Assembly (NCBI GenBank): GCA_905221605.1
Contig: CAJNDS010002280.1
Span: 1-64,000 of the forward strand
DNA from: Symbiodinium natans
Lineage: Eukaryota; Sar; Dinophyceae; Suessiales; Symbiodiniaceae
Direction: 5' to 3'
Length of the DNA stretch: 64,000 nucleotides
The position numbers and the translations under genes are program-made. Positions within the stretch are counted from its first letter, which is position 1, and each line of letters begins with the position of its first letter. This document shows, piece by piece, positions 54,718-64,000 of the stretch. Under the pieces are notes generated by a model, which was given only the letters and a program-made list of their open reading frames with translations, was not told the origin of the DNA and did no database searches.

Positions 54718-57041
54718 CGTCTAAGCCCGAGGCCTTTTCAAACAAAAGCAACCTGTACATGAACTTGTAGCTTGAGACTTGCCCCCAAACCCTCAACCCG
54801 GATTCCCAGCATTGTCGAAAATGCAATAGGGGAAAGGTTGAGAAGTTAGTCTCAAGCAACTCCTGAGCCCTGGAACCTGTAGGTTCCCATGCTTGAGCGA
54901 CATGTCTTCACCGCCGCGATTCTTGAAGGTTTTAAGGGTTATGCCTCCTCAGCTTAAATGCCCAAAAACCTGCTCAGGTGCCAATCACTAGTAGACCTTA
55001 CAGTCCAGATCCTGGAAGATGTTACCACGCAGAATCCAGCCTCAAAGCACAAAGCCTCGAACTCTCGTGTCCCCAAACCTTTGAAGCAAACGCTGCCAGC
55101 AGTGAGCTTGAAGCTCCTAGAAAGTTCCAAGCAGGCCCTCAGTTTAGGGTGTAGGGTTCTGGAAAAGCTGTGAGTCGCAATTCCTCAACCAAGGCAAGTT
55201 GCCGTTTCAGCTCCTCGTTGTTGAACATCACGCAGCCGCCTAAACCGCCTGCGGTGATGATGTGCGACGCCTGGGGGTTTGAGGGCAGTCTGGTGCAGAG
55301 TGACATTCTTCAGCTGTTTGCAGCCCTTGGAAACCTAGCAGAAGGTGACCTTGACATGTTTCACCACCTCCGTATGAAGATGCCTCTCAGGAAATGTGCA
55401 GACCACACCAGTCTATTGGAGTTGACTTTTGAAGGGATGGCGCTTAAAGATTTCACCTTGTGATCTAGAGCACATGCCTCACAACTTCTCACGCCCCATG
55501 AGCAGCGCTCTCGCAAATTTATACAAGCCTCTTTACGCTTTTCCTATGTGCAGGCTAGACCAGTCTCTGGACTTGGAGTTGTTTAATCTGCAATGCTGCC
55601 AAGCAAGCCTCGATCCTTTGTGAAACTGTCTACAGCAAACCGTCTAGTTTGATCGTTGGGGTTGACGCCAGGTGCAGGTTCCCGAGAGGCTGTAGAGGAG
55701 GTATCGCAAAGTAAACCCGGTCTAACCGGCGGGACATGGTGGTGAACATTGTCCAGTTGAGGGTTCAGAGTAAAAGGCCCTAAACCCTAAACCCTAAACC
55801 CTTAACCCTAAGTACCGAAACTGAACAGCCGAGACCCTCTGGCTGACTCCCTACACCGAAGCATCCGCAGCAAACTCCAACACCACTGTGCCAATTCCGC
55901 GAACCTTCTTCCCTCCCTGCTTTGGTGCGTTCATGGTGCATAGAATGAGATCACAGACACATCTGAGTCTGCAGTGTATGTGATGGTGTCGCAGGAGTCC
56001 TTGCAGTGGCACGGGCGCGAAGATGAGCCGGAGAGTACGGCTTTGAATCGAAGAAGTATGAACCCGGCAGTACGGCCACAAATTGAAACAAGCCATCAGT
56101 GGCCTAGACGTAGCGCGACCATCTTTGTCAGACGCCGCCAATCAATCTTATTGTGTGCCACTTCGGAATGAAACGCCTGTCGGGTCTTGCGCTCTAAATG
56201 CCACTGGAGAGTCAGGATGAAGTTTAGGAATGATTACTTCGTTGTCCAGCACCTAAAAGTTTCAAAGGTTAACCTTTGGGATAATAAAGGGGAACATACT
56301 ACCCCAACAAGCCTTACAGGTTCCCTACTCTACTACTAGGTTTAAGATAAACCTCCGCAAAGTGTACGACAGGCGACTTCGAAGAGCCAGATGCTGCTCG
56401 GCACCCGACGTCGAAGCCTCGAGAAAGGAAGAAGGTTTGGGGGTTTTTTTGGGGGCCTATAGAGGAAACCCTAAACCCTAAACCCTAAACCCTAAACCCT
56501 AAACCCGTTGCGGCTTAAGGTATTAAGGTTTGGGGGTTCGGGCCAGACACTTTAAATCCCGGAACCTGTGCCGCCACTCTAAACCCACAACCTGACCATG
56601 TGGGTATAAACATGGTTTCAGGGGTAATATAGAGGGATGTGGGGTACCAATGTCCTGAGTTCCCTACACAAAGCTGGTAAGAAAACCTGGTTCTGCCGAA
56701 CCAGTGTTGTGGGAGGGGCCTGTTGATGCCCCTTTGAAGTCGGGATGGAGATTGTGAGATCAGACAGGGGTTGCAGGTGTTGGGTTTGAAGCTTAAAAGG
56801 TTGAAACAAAAGTAAGTGAAAATGGGCGTAGTCTTTGGGGTTTGGGGGCCCAGGGCTACTGGTACAAGGGCAGGGCTTCGTGAAACCCCACAAGCGGATT
56901 TCGACTCTCTCCGCAAGCTGGCAGGGGTCTCCTAACCAAAGTTTCTGCACAAACCCCAAACGCCCTCAAGCAGAAACGACCCACCCACCTTCCTTGATGC
57001 CCTCGAGCATCCTAAGCTCCCCAACCCATGAATCTTGCACT
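54718..57041. other. Telomere-like spacer
   Basis: No gene is supported. CCCTAAA units occur at 55778-55810 and 56466-56506. An AT-richer stretch near 56220-56350 carries TAAAGGGGAACATACT and may be a decayed short element. Short overlapping open frames lie on both strands. Confidence 0.5.
56466..56506 (-). repeat. CCCTAAA array
   Basis: Six nearly perfect units. Confidence 0.95.
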
Positions 57042-57106
57042 CCCTAAACCCTAAACCCTAAACCCTAAACCCTAAACCCTAAACCCTAAACCCTAAACCC
57101 TAAACC
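57042..57106 (-). repeat. CCCTAAA array
   Basis: Nine perfect units. Paired with the TTTAGGGGG array at 57219 across a 112-bp island, which is open on both strands with splice-like borders (plus: GGGCTTCAG and GTTTAGGG). Confidence 0.97.
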
Positions 57107-57218
57107 ATCCATTGGGCTTCAGGATCATCTCAGGGCCACACTCTGCCCAATCGATTTTGCTCCCGGCGAGGTTGGGAATCATTATGCCTCGGGTAACAAG
57201 GCACAAGGAATTTGGAGG

Positions 57219-57290
57219 TTTAGGGGGTTTAGGGGGTTTAGGGGGTTTAGGGGGTTTAGGGGGTTTAGGGGGTTTAGGGGGTTTAGGGGA
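57219..57290 (+). repeat. (TTTAGGGGG)8, 9-bp telomere-variant array
   Basis: Eight units of a 9-bp variant with two extra G residues span exactly 72 bp; the final unit is altered. The minus strand encodes an artefactual Pro-Lys-Pro repeat. Confidence 0.97.
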
Positions 57291-60200
57291 TGCAAAACGC
57301 CCCAAGAATCAAAAAGCCTAAAGCCCACTTTTGCAGCCCTACAAGCTCAGCCCCAAGACTGGGGTCCAGCACCAGTTTTTCGGGTCCGCCTACGCTTAGG
57401 CTTGCTTGTCCTGCTCGATGCCCCCTCCCCGCCCTCCGCCCGCCCCTATACTTTGGATGCTTGACGTCTGTTCTGCGCGTGCCTTGTGGTTCTTCGGCTT
57501 TTCTCAAAAGCGTTGCGAAGTTTTGTTGGTCTTGCATGGGCTGCACTGGATTGTTGGACGCATGCTGATGGATGGCTGATGGGTGATTCAACTTTGCTTT
57601 AAACTTAGAGTTATCGTTCAAAGCAGGCGTTTGGTTGTGTGAGGTTTGGTGCAAGTGAGTTAGCAACCAATGTAGTCCAATGTAGTCGCAAGTGAGAGCC
57701 AAAAGCCAGTAGTGAGACTTCAGCCCAGTCCAAGAATGATGAGAGGTGATTCGAGTCTCGGGGATGGCGACGACGATAGGTTGAATCGAAGCGAAAGCCT
57801 CTTTTGGTTTAGTGCTTGGGGCTTGGGGTTTAGGTTTAGGGCCTTTCGATGCTGATAGGGTGAGGGCTTTGCTTTACTTAGGGTGTGAAGCCGGGCATAG
57901 AGCTTAGGGCTCATGGCCCGTAGGGTTTAGGTCCCAGGCATTGTGTTTATGCTGCAGGCACGTTGCGTCTATTCTGCAGGAATTTCCTTTAAATGCCAAC
58001 ATGTTTACAACACACGCGCATGCGCACAGCCTCTACGTGTCCAGCTGACCCCCCCCCCCCCCCCCCCGAAACCTCGACGTCGACCCTTTTGGTCACGTTG
58101 GCTGCGGTGGAGGTGCATCTTGTCCTCTCCGTGATGGCCGCTAGCACCATGTCCTTTGCTGTCTCGGACTCATAACCCCTACCCCCTAAACCCCTCAGTC
58201 CACACTCCCTGCCTGTAAGCCATCAACTCCCACGCGCCTCACCCATACATGCTCTTAGCCCTACAACCCTAAGCTCGACCCCCTCAAGTCCGCAACCCTT
58301 ACTCCGAAATTAAAAGCTCTAACTGGCTACACCGAAGCGGCCTTGCATGGCCTCAGTCTGGTTTTGCTGGCCACGGGTTTTTGCCTGTCGGAGACTGGAC
58401 CTACCCCAAGTCATCCCAGCAGGGCCAACCCCAGTTAAGTTGCCAAAGGATGGAGCAGCCTGACCCGTGATTAGGGTCATGTACAGTAACAAAGTAGACA
58501 ATCTAGTTCCAGGCCCTTGGGGTTGGGGGTTAAGGCGAAGGGCTACTCAGGAATCGCGCTCGGGACCCTTTCATCCTGCAACATGGGGTTTAAGGCCTAG
58601 CGTTTAAGGCAAGGTTCTGGGTTAAAGGCATGGTTCGATCTACAGGGGCTACCAGAAACCCCGGACCCTTTGAGTCGCCCAGAAGTCTGAAAGCTAAAAC
58701 GCCGTCCCTGCAACCTCAACCCGAGAGAAGGCCACAGAAATCCGAAACCCAAGCCCTTCCGCCCGTCCAACCTCGACCCCTTAATTCCGCAAGACTGCCA
58801 CGGAGGGCACGTACCGGTTTGGTACGACGTCGATGAACACGGGCTTCAGCCTGCTTGAAGCTTCCACTGCCAGCTGTACGTCAGCACATTAAGGTATGAC
58901 AATCGTAGATCGCTCCAGGATCCCTAGAGCCTAAAGCCTCAGACCGGTTCTTCAACGCTGGACCCTCAACTCAAGCTGCTTGGGGAGCACGGGCATCAAT
59001 TCTTAGGCAGAGAAGCCCCAGCTGCTCCAAAGGCGCGATGACGGTGGCGAAGGTGCCTGGGCGTTCAGGATCGGCATTGTGCCCTACACCTTGACAACCT
59101 CAAAAGCAAAACTCTGAGCCCTCACAGTATAACCTGAAAAGTTACACCGAACCTTGACCCCTCTTCTTGCAGATGAAAGGTCTACTCCGGGTGCGTGATG
59201 CAAACTGGATTCAAGAACAAGATTAGCGTTAAACCTACGCTACCCCCACCCCCAGTTGTCGTGCTTCGGACTCAGCCAGGAGCATCTCGTACTACAAATT
59301 CTAAGCCCTGAACCCTGCGGGTATCCAGAGTTTACCTGACACTCCGAAAACGATGAAAACCCTAAAGACCTGAAGGCTTAAACCTCTTTAGACACCCTTC
59401 TGGTGCGGCCCGGTGGACACGCGGGGGTGATCACCTCGGCCCCTGACGATGTCAAGTTTGGGGCTGAGGGTTGCGCGCTCTATGGATCCCAGGATTTGGG
59501 ATTTTAGCGTTTTTCAGGTGGTGCGGGGCAGTCCCGGTGCGGTTCGCAGAATCGTTGTGTGTGAGAGCCAATGTGCGACAGTGAGCTTCAGAACGATCGC
59601 CGCAAGGAGTCAGGGGCTTGCAATGTCTCCAAACCTACGCTGGAAGCCATCACAGCCTGAACATGAACTTGTGGTGACCCCAAACCGAAGTCACGAACCT
59701 CAAGCACTGAGCCCTGAAACCTTTCACCCTTGTGCCCTGTTCCTGGCAGGCCCCGCCTTTCTCAAGGCCCAGAGCTGCCAGCCCAATAATGTTTCCCTTG
59801 GTGGCATCTCTGGCGCAGCTGCTTAACGGGAATTCCGTTCTGATGAACATGAAATGCGCCAAAAATGAATGCAGTGTACGTGCACATTACAAGGAGAGAT
59901 GGGGGGCCCTTCGGACAGAAGAATCCTGTCGGCTCCGGAGCCCGTACAAACTACTTGGAGGAGGCTGCAACAAAGCTCCGTCAGATCAACACCACAGTAT
60001 TTAGGATGCCACTTACAAGCAGTCGCCCTAAAGACCTTTTGAAATTAGTGGCATGAGGTCGAAATGGTCGCCTATGCCGTAGACCCGAAACCATTGATTC
60101 CTTCCGGATTTCCTCAGGTAACCCTGGGCAGCCTGGTCGAGAAATGCAGATGTCCGCAATGAAAGAGCAGATTGGGATGTAGGGTTTAGGACCGCGTACG

Positions 60201-60645
60201 GAGAGCTTCAGATCTGCAGGTTCATGTCGGAGGATTAGGAGGCTTCACATGGCTTTTATGTCAAGGCTGGCCCCACCAACCCACAGCGGGGTTAGGGTTT
60301 AGGGTTTGGGGTCTCGCCCCTCTCCCCCAACCCTTCCGGCGAGCTGCAGAGCTTCCCGAGTTCACCATGATGCCATGCGCCTTGCCTTGGGCAAGTGAAG
60401 GATGTTCAGGGATATGCCTTCTGTATACCCTCCCAAACCTTCAAAACCCCAGCTCAGAGCTCTATGCTATCCATAGGGCTCCAAATCGGTGGACACTTAG
60501 CCCCAAACCTAGAAACCTACATGCGGCATTGGGCTTCGGAAACGCTGAGCCCTAGAGCCTAAACCTGGAATTTGCCGCCGGAGTTTGGGGGCTTTGCCTT
60601 CCACGGGTCGACCTAAAGTTGCCAGCAGACCCGGCTTTCTGGGGG
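57291..60645. other. Telomere-like spacer
   Basis: No gene is supported. It contains a C19 run at 58049-58067, TTTAGGG-like clusters at 57815-57842 and 60291-60312, and short open frames on both strands (for example 57283-57702 minus and 59449-59826 plus) with no recognisable domain. Confidence 0.5.
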
Positions 60646-60757
60646 TTTAGGGTTTAGGGTTTAGGGTTTAGGGTTTAGGGTTTAGGGTTTAGGGTTCCGG
60701 GTTCAGGGTTTAGGGCTCGGGGCTTAGGGTTAGGGTCTAGGGTTTAGGGTTTAGGGG
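60646..60757 (+). repeat. TTTAGGG array
   Basis: Seven perfect TTTAGGG units are followed by degraded ones (TTCCGGG, TTCAGGG, TCGGGGC, TCTAGGG) and then two good ones. This shows the decay series that produces the surrounding spacer. Confidence 0.96.
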
Positions 60758-62072
60758 TGATCTGCACAGTCCTGGACAGCCCGTTCAGGGCCTCCCTCAA
60801 CACACTTTCGCCCATAGGGCCATTGGGGTTTCTATATGTCCACCAAGATCCCAAGAAGCCCTCAACATCCGGAACCTTAGCCCGTGAAAGCGAAACTTGT
60901 GTACAAGTAGGCTTTTGGGGGTTATTATAGTCTAATTTTAAAGGGACCCTAAATGTGATGCCCCAGCGGCCGAACAGTTGGCAAACGCGGCGCTCGAACT
61001 CTTCGGTGCCTCGGTGCTAGCGGCGCTTGCCGGTTTAGGGCTGCTAGGGCTTTGTTTGGGTTTGGGTTCCGAGACCTAAGCCTCACGCCAGAAGCTCCTA
61101 GAAAGGTTGAATCTGGAGGGCAGGGAGATGTAGGGTTGAGGACGTTGGCTGCTTGAGAGAGTTCGAGTGAGGAGTTTAGGGTTGATTAAGGGCTTCGGGG
61201 TTCCCGGCTTCCGCTTAGGATGGGGGGGGGAAGCTTTAGTTGTGTTGAGGGCAGCGTGGGAATCTTACTTACAGCTCCCTAGATCCAATACTACAGCTCA
61301 AATTCTTCAAAACCCTCCACCGTAAACCCTGTAAGCCCCCAAACTCAAACCGCGTTTTGCCAAGCTCACCATGCAAATCGCCAAGTGGCGGGGACCAGGC
61401 GCCAGCCATCCGTCACGGAGAGCCGCAGTCACAGCTGCAATCTCCTAGAGGGCATGGTTTTTGCGTGGTTTATGCAAAAGCTTTTACCAGGGTTTCAGGG
61501 TTGAGTGGCTTCAATTATTCCACGGCATGTCTGCACACACCTTTTTGTTGACCAAGCAAGACGAATTCACATCTGACGATTCTCGGCTTGCTGGCGTTCC
61601 ATTTTGGCGAAGCCCTCACACCAACAGCCAACGGCTACATCGCTGCCGCGAGCAGCCCGTCATATCACAAGCATCACGCACCAGATGAATTTGTAGCCGG
61701 CACATTGAAGGAACTTGTGATCTGCATTGAAGACTGCTGTCTTTGCCAAACTACAGCCAGGCCTCCTCGCCATACGCCTCGAACTTGTATGGTGCATACC
61801 AGACCTCTCAGGCAATGGGTGCGGGCCGGGTGCCCAAGCAGTCGACAGCCGAGATTCCAAGCCCCCAAACCCTGGCACTCTAAATTTAACCTGCAAGGTG
61901 CAGGGTTGAGGGAAGTTTTTTGGCCCCTGATCCACAGGCGCCAGACCCGCAAAGCAGAGCCCGGGCATTCCTAAGTGCCTTCTAGCCTCCGGCCTTCGAG
62001 CCCTAGACCCAAAAACCCCCTTCTTCCCAGTGCCCTGTAGGCCCTGACACCGTAACTCCCTAAACAACGTAA
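60758..62072. other. Telomere-like spacer
   Basis: No gene is supported. Decayed repeat and unique islands. Overlapping open frames on both strands at 61357-62067 have no domain. Confidence 0.5.
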
Positions 62073-62236
62073 CCTAAACCCTAAACCCTAAACCCTAAAC
62101 CCTAAACCCTAAACCCTAAACCCTAAACCCTAAACCCTAAACCCTAAACCCTAAACCCTAAACCCTAAACCCTAAAACCCTAACTCAAAACCCTAAACCC
62201 TAAATCCTAAAACCCTAACTCTAAACCCTAAACCCT
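62073..62236 (-). repeat. CCCTAAA array, about 22 units
   Basis: This is the longest telomeric array in the window, nearly perfect for about 14 units and then with CCCTAAAA, CCCTAACT and CCTAAAT variants. TTTAGGG-like units in the opposite orientation follow at 62370-62406. Confidence 0.97.
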
Positions 62237-64000
62237 CGACTGGCCTTCTTGGGCGCTGTGGCGGCGCAGGCGGATGTAGCAAGCGGACCGGAGGCCTGGA
62301 TGCAAGCACCACGTCTTCAGCTTCGGGTTCAGGTCGCAGGCTGATGAGCACGCAGTGGCGCGAAGACGGTTTAGGGTTGAAGGTTGAGGGCTTAGGGTTT
62401 AGGGTTTTTCCCACCCCAAGACTGCCCCCAACACGATTCACCACCTCTGTTTTTCAAGTCTGCCATACGAGCTTCTACACGATTCACAAGTCGGAAACTG
62501 AAGTATTCCAACTGCATTATTCAAGATAAGCTCGCTTCAAAAATTTTTCCTTCTCACTACATCTTGTTAAACGGCTACTTGTATGTGTACTTGGTAGAGC
62601 TCAGGTTCAGGATGTTCAGGCTGTCAGGTTTATGGGTGTAAGTCCTCCTCTGTGCCGGGCAAGACATGGGCTGCCAGTCGCTGGACGCGGTTCATGGTTG
62701 CTGTGGCTTCTCTGGCGTGTCTCTGGTGTTTGAGGCATCTGAGTCTAAGCCCTAAAGTCCGAAAGCCTAAAGGCTAAACCCTGAGGCCTTAAGAGTTTAG
62801 AGACTCATGGTTGCGAGTGTTCATTTGCTATTTGCTTCCTGGTTGGCCGAATGGCTGCAGGCCGTTGGAGTCCTTATGAAAGTCGAATACCAAGGCCTCA
62901 ACATGTTGCTTCAAGGCTCTGGGGTTGAGAGGCTAGAGGCAATGCCCTCAATATCTAGCTTCAACCCGCTGGCCCCAAGACCCGACAACCCCAAGCTTGG
63001 GCTTTAGGGTCGAGGGACCGGGCGCGTGCAGTTTGTGGCGGAACGTGCTTTCATGATCCCAGATCCTGAAGAGGCCCAGAGATTCGATGCTCTCAGAAGG
63101 CCTCAACGAGAGGGGGTTTCCGCAGAGGATTGAGTAACCTTGCTTCGAGTCTTTGCAGGGTTTGAGGTCCGATTCTTTGCGGAGGTTCGGTCTAAGAGCG
63201 TGCATAGTCAAGGGTGGTGTATTTAGGTTTAGGAAACCCTTGAGGGTCCTAACCCCTGAGCCCTCAACCCAAAATCACACAAACCCGATCTTGACGCTGC
63301 CTATTTCTGGGCGTCTCAGCTGGTTGGCGAGGAAAATTGTGTACCAATCTCTGACCCTAAGGACAGGCAAGGTACATCACAAGGGACCAGCCGGACAGGA
63401 TGCTGGAGTGGATTCTCTGGTTGTTTGTTCAGGAGAGTTTCGGTGGCAGGACCAGATGCCCTTTGCGAACTTGCAAGCAGGAACTGTGAAGACACGGAGC
63501 CATTAATGTTGGCTGTACATCCTAAAGCGCTGCGGCCGAACACCCCCTAGTCCTAAGTTGCTTGAGCCCTGAAATCCGAACCCTCAGGCCCCTCGACCCT
63601 CACAGAAAGAGGCGATCCGAGAGCCCTAGCCCGCGTAGGCTTTATACGCTTTAGGATCGAGACTTGATTAGGACTCAGGTCTTCGGGTAATCACAGCAGA
63701 CAAATCGGGAAGTTCTGCCTCAAGTCCCTTCACAAGTCCAGCCCTGCTCGGCCCTCACCTTATCCGGCCCTGAGCAAACCCTAAACCCACTACCAAGGCT
63801 TGCACGGCAGAATGCTGCTTTATGGGCATCTGGTTCAGAGAATCCACAGACAGTGTGCCAACACTATGGGGTTGCGATATTCAGAGCAAAAGGGGTTAGG
63901 TTGTGAGCTGTATTCGGCCAAACCACGCTTCTTTCTGGGTGCGGGTCATCGGACGTGACCAAATTTCGCAGGCCTTGCGGGCCGTGGTTTTCATGGCTTC
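62237..64000. other. Telomere-like spacer to window end
   Basis: No gene is supported. The 130-bp island at 62237-62369 lies between the CCCTAAA array and a weak TTTAGGG cluster and is open on both strands. The rest is unique sequence and decayed repeat, with no RNA gene seen. Confidence 0.5.

Noticed and set aside
57093-57305. Minus-strand Pro-Lys-Pro repeat protein
   Set aside because: It is a translation of the (TTTAGGGGG)8 array. Only the adjoining island might be an exon, and its strand is ambiguous.
61590-61615. Spliced-leader-like CCATTTTGGC string
   Set aside because: Only about 10 bases match the dinoflagellate leader as I remember it; the flanking bases do not fit.
62073-62236. 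True chromosome end (telomere)
   Set aside because: The array is internal, short and followed by ordinary spacer; similar arrays occur throughout the window.

Overview
The window looks like nuclear DNA of a eukaryote with plant/alveolate-type (TTTAGGG)n telomeric repeats. A dinoflagellate or a relative is my best guess. The reasons are dense interspersed TTTAGGG/CCCTAAA arrays, very low gene density, no operon-like layout, and a LINE whose RNase H and endonuclease carry sequence signatures I associate, from memory only, with dinoflagellate retroelements. No rRNA, tRNA, bacterial gene or CRISPR array could be supported.

Layout. Positions 1-850 are AT-rich and unlike the rest. Next come a CCA microsatellite (1000-1555), a 76-bp tandem satellite (1591-2190) and a 10-bp tandem tail. 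From about 2.3 kb to 10.2 kb lies low-copy DNA mixed with decayed telomere-like sequence, including a head-to-head pair of telomeric arrays (5909-5957 and 6096-6226). The dominant gene-bearing feature is a nearly complete LINE retrotransposon (about 10248-17165). It holds an ORF1, then a pol region with an APE-type endonuclease, then RNase H, then reverse transcriptase. It sits between two CCCTAAA arrays and has essentially no 3' UTR. From 17.2 kb to 45.4 kb the DNA alternates between CCCTAAA-like and TTTAGGG-like stretches around short unique islands, with several short foldback or MITE-like elements. A 5.5-kb satellite of about 100 copies of a 53-bp unit fills 45458-50966. The remainder (51-64 kb) returns to telomere-like spacer with strong arrays at 54.4, 56.5, 57.0-57.3, 60.6 and 62.1 kb.

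How it works together. The only confident coding capacity is the LINE. ORF1 and the endonuclease part of pol lie in one frame separated by a single UGA, and two further +1 frame changes split pol before RNase H and inside RT, so this copy is probably dead unless some shifts are programmed. The least explained signals are: an 8-mer (TACTCCTC, usually preceded by RC) recurring 21 times through the LINE in all three frames and in its untranslated parts; the domain order endonuclease-RNase H-RT; and the strong tendency of telomeric arrays to be arranged as CCCTAAA - about 50-160 bp unique island - TTTAGGG, with some islands looking like short exons. Exon calls outside the LINE are low-confidence because about 30-codon open frames are expected by chance.
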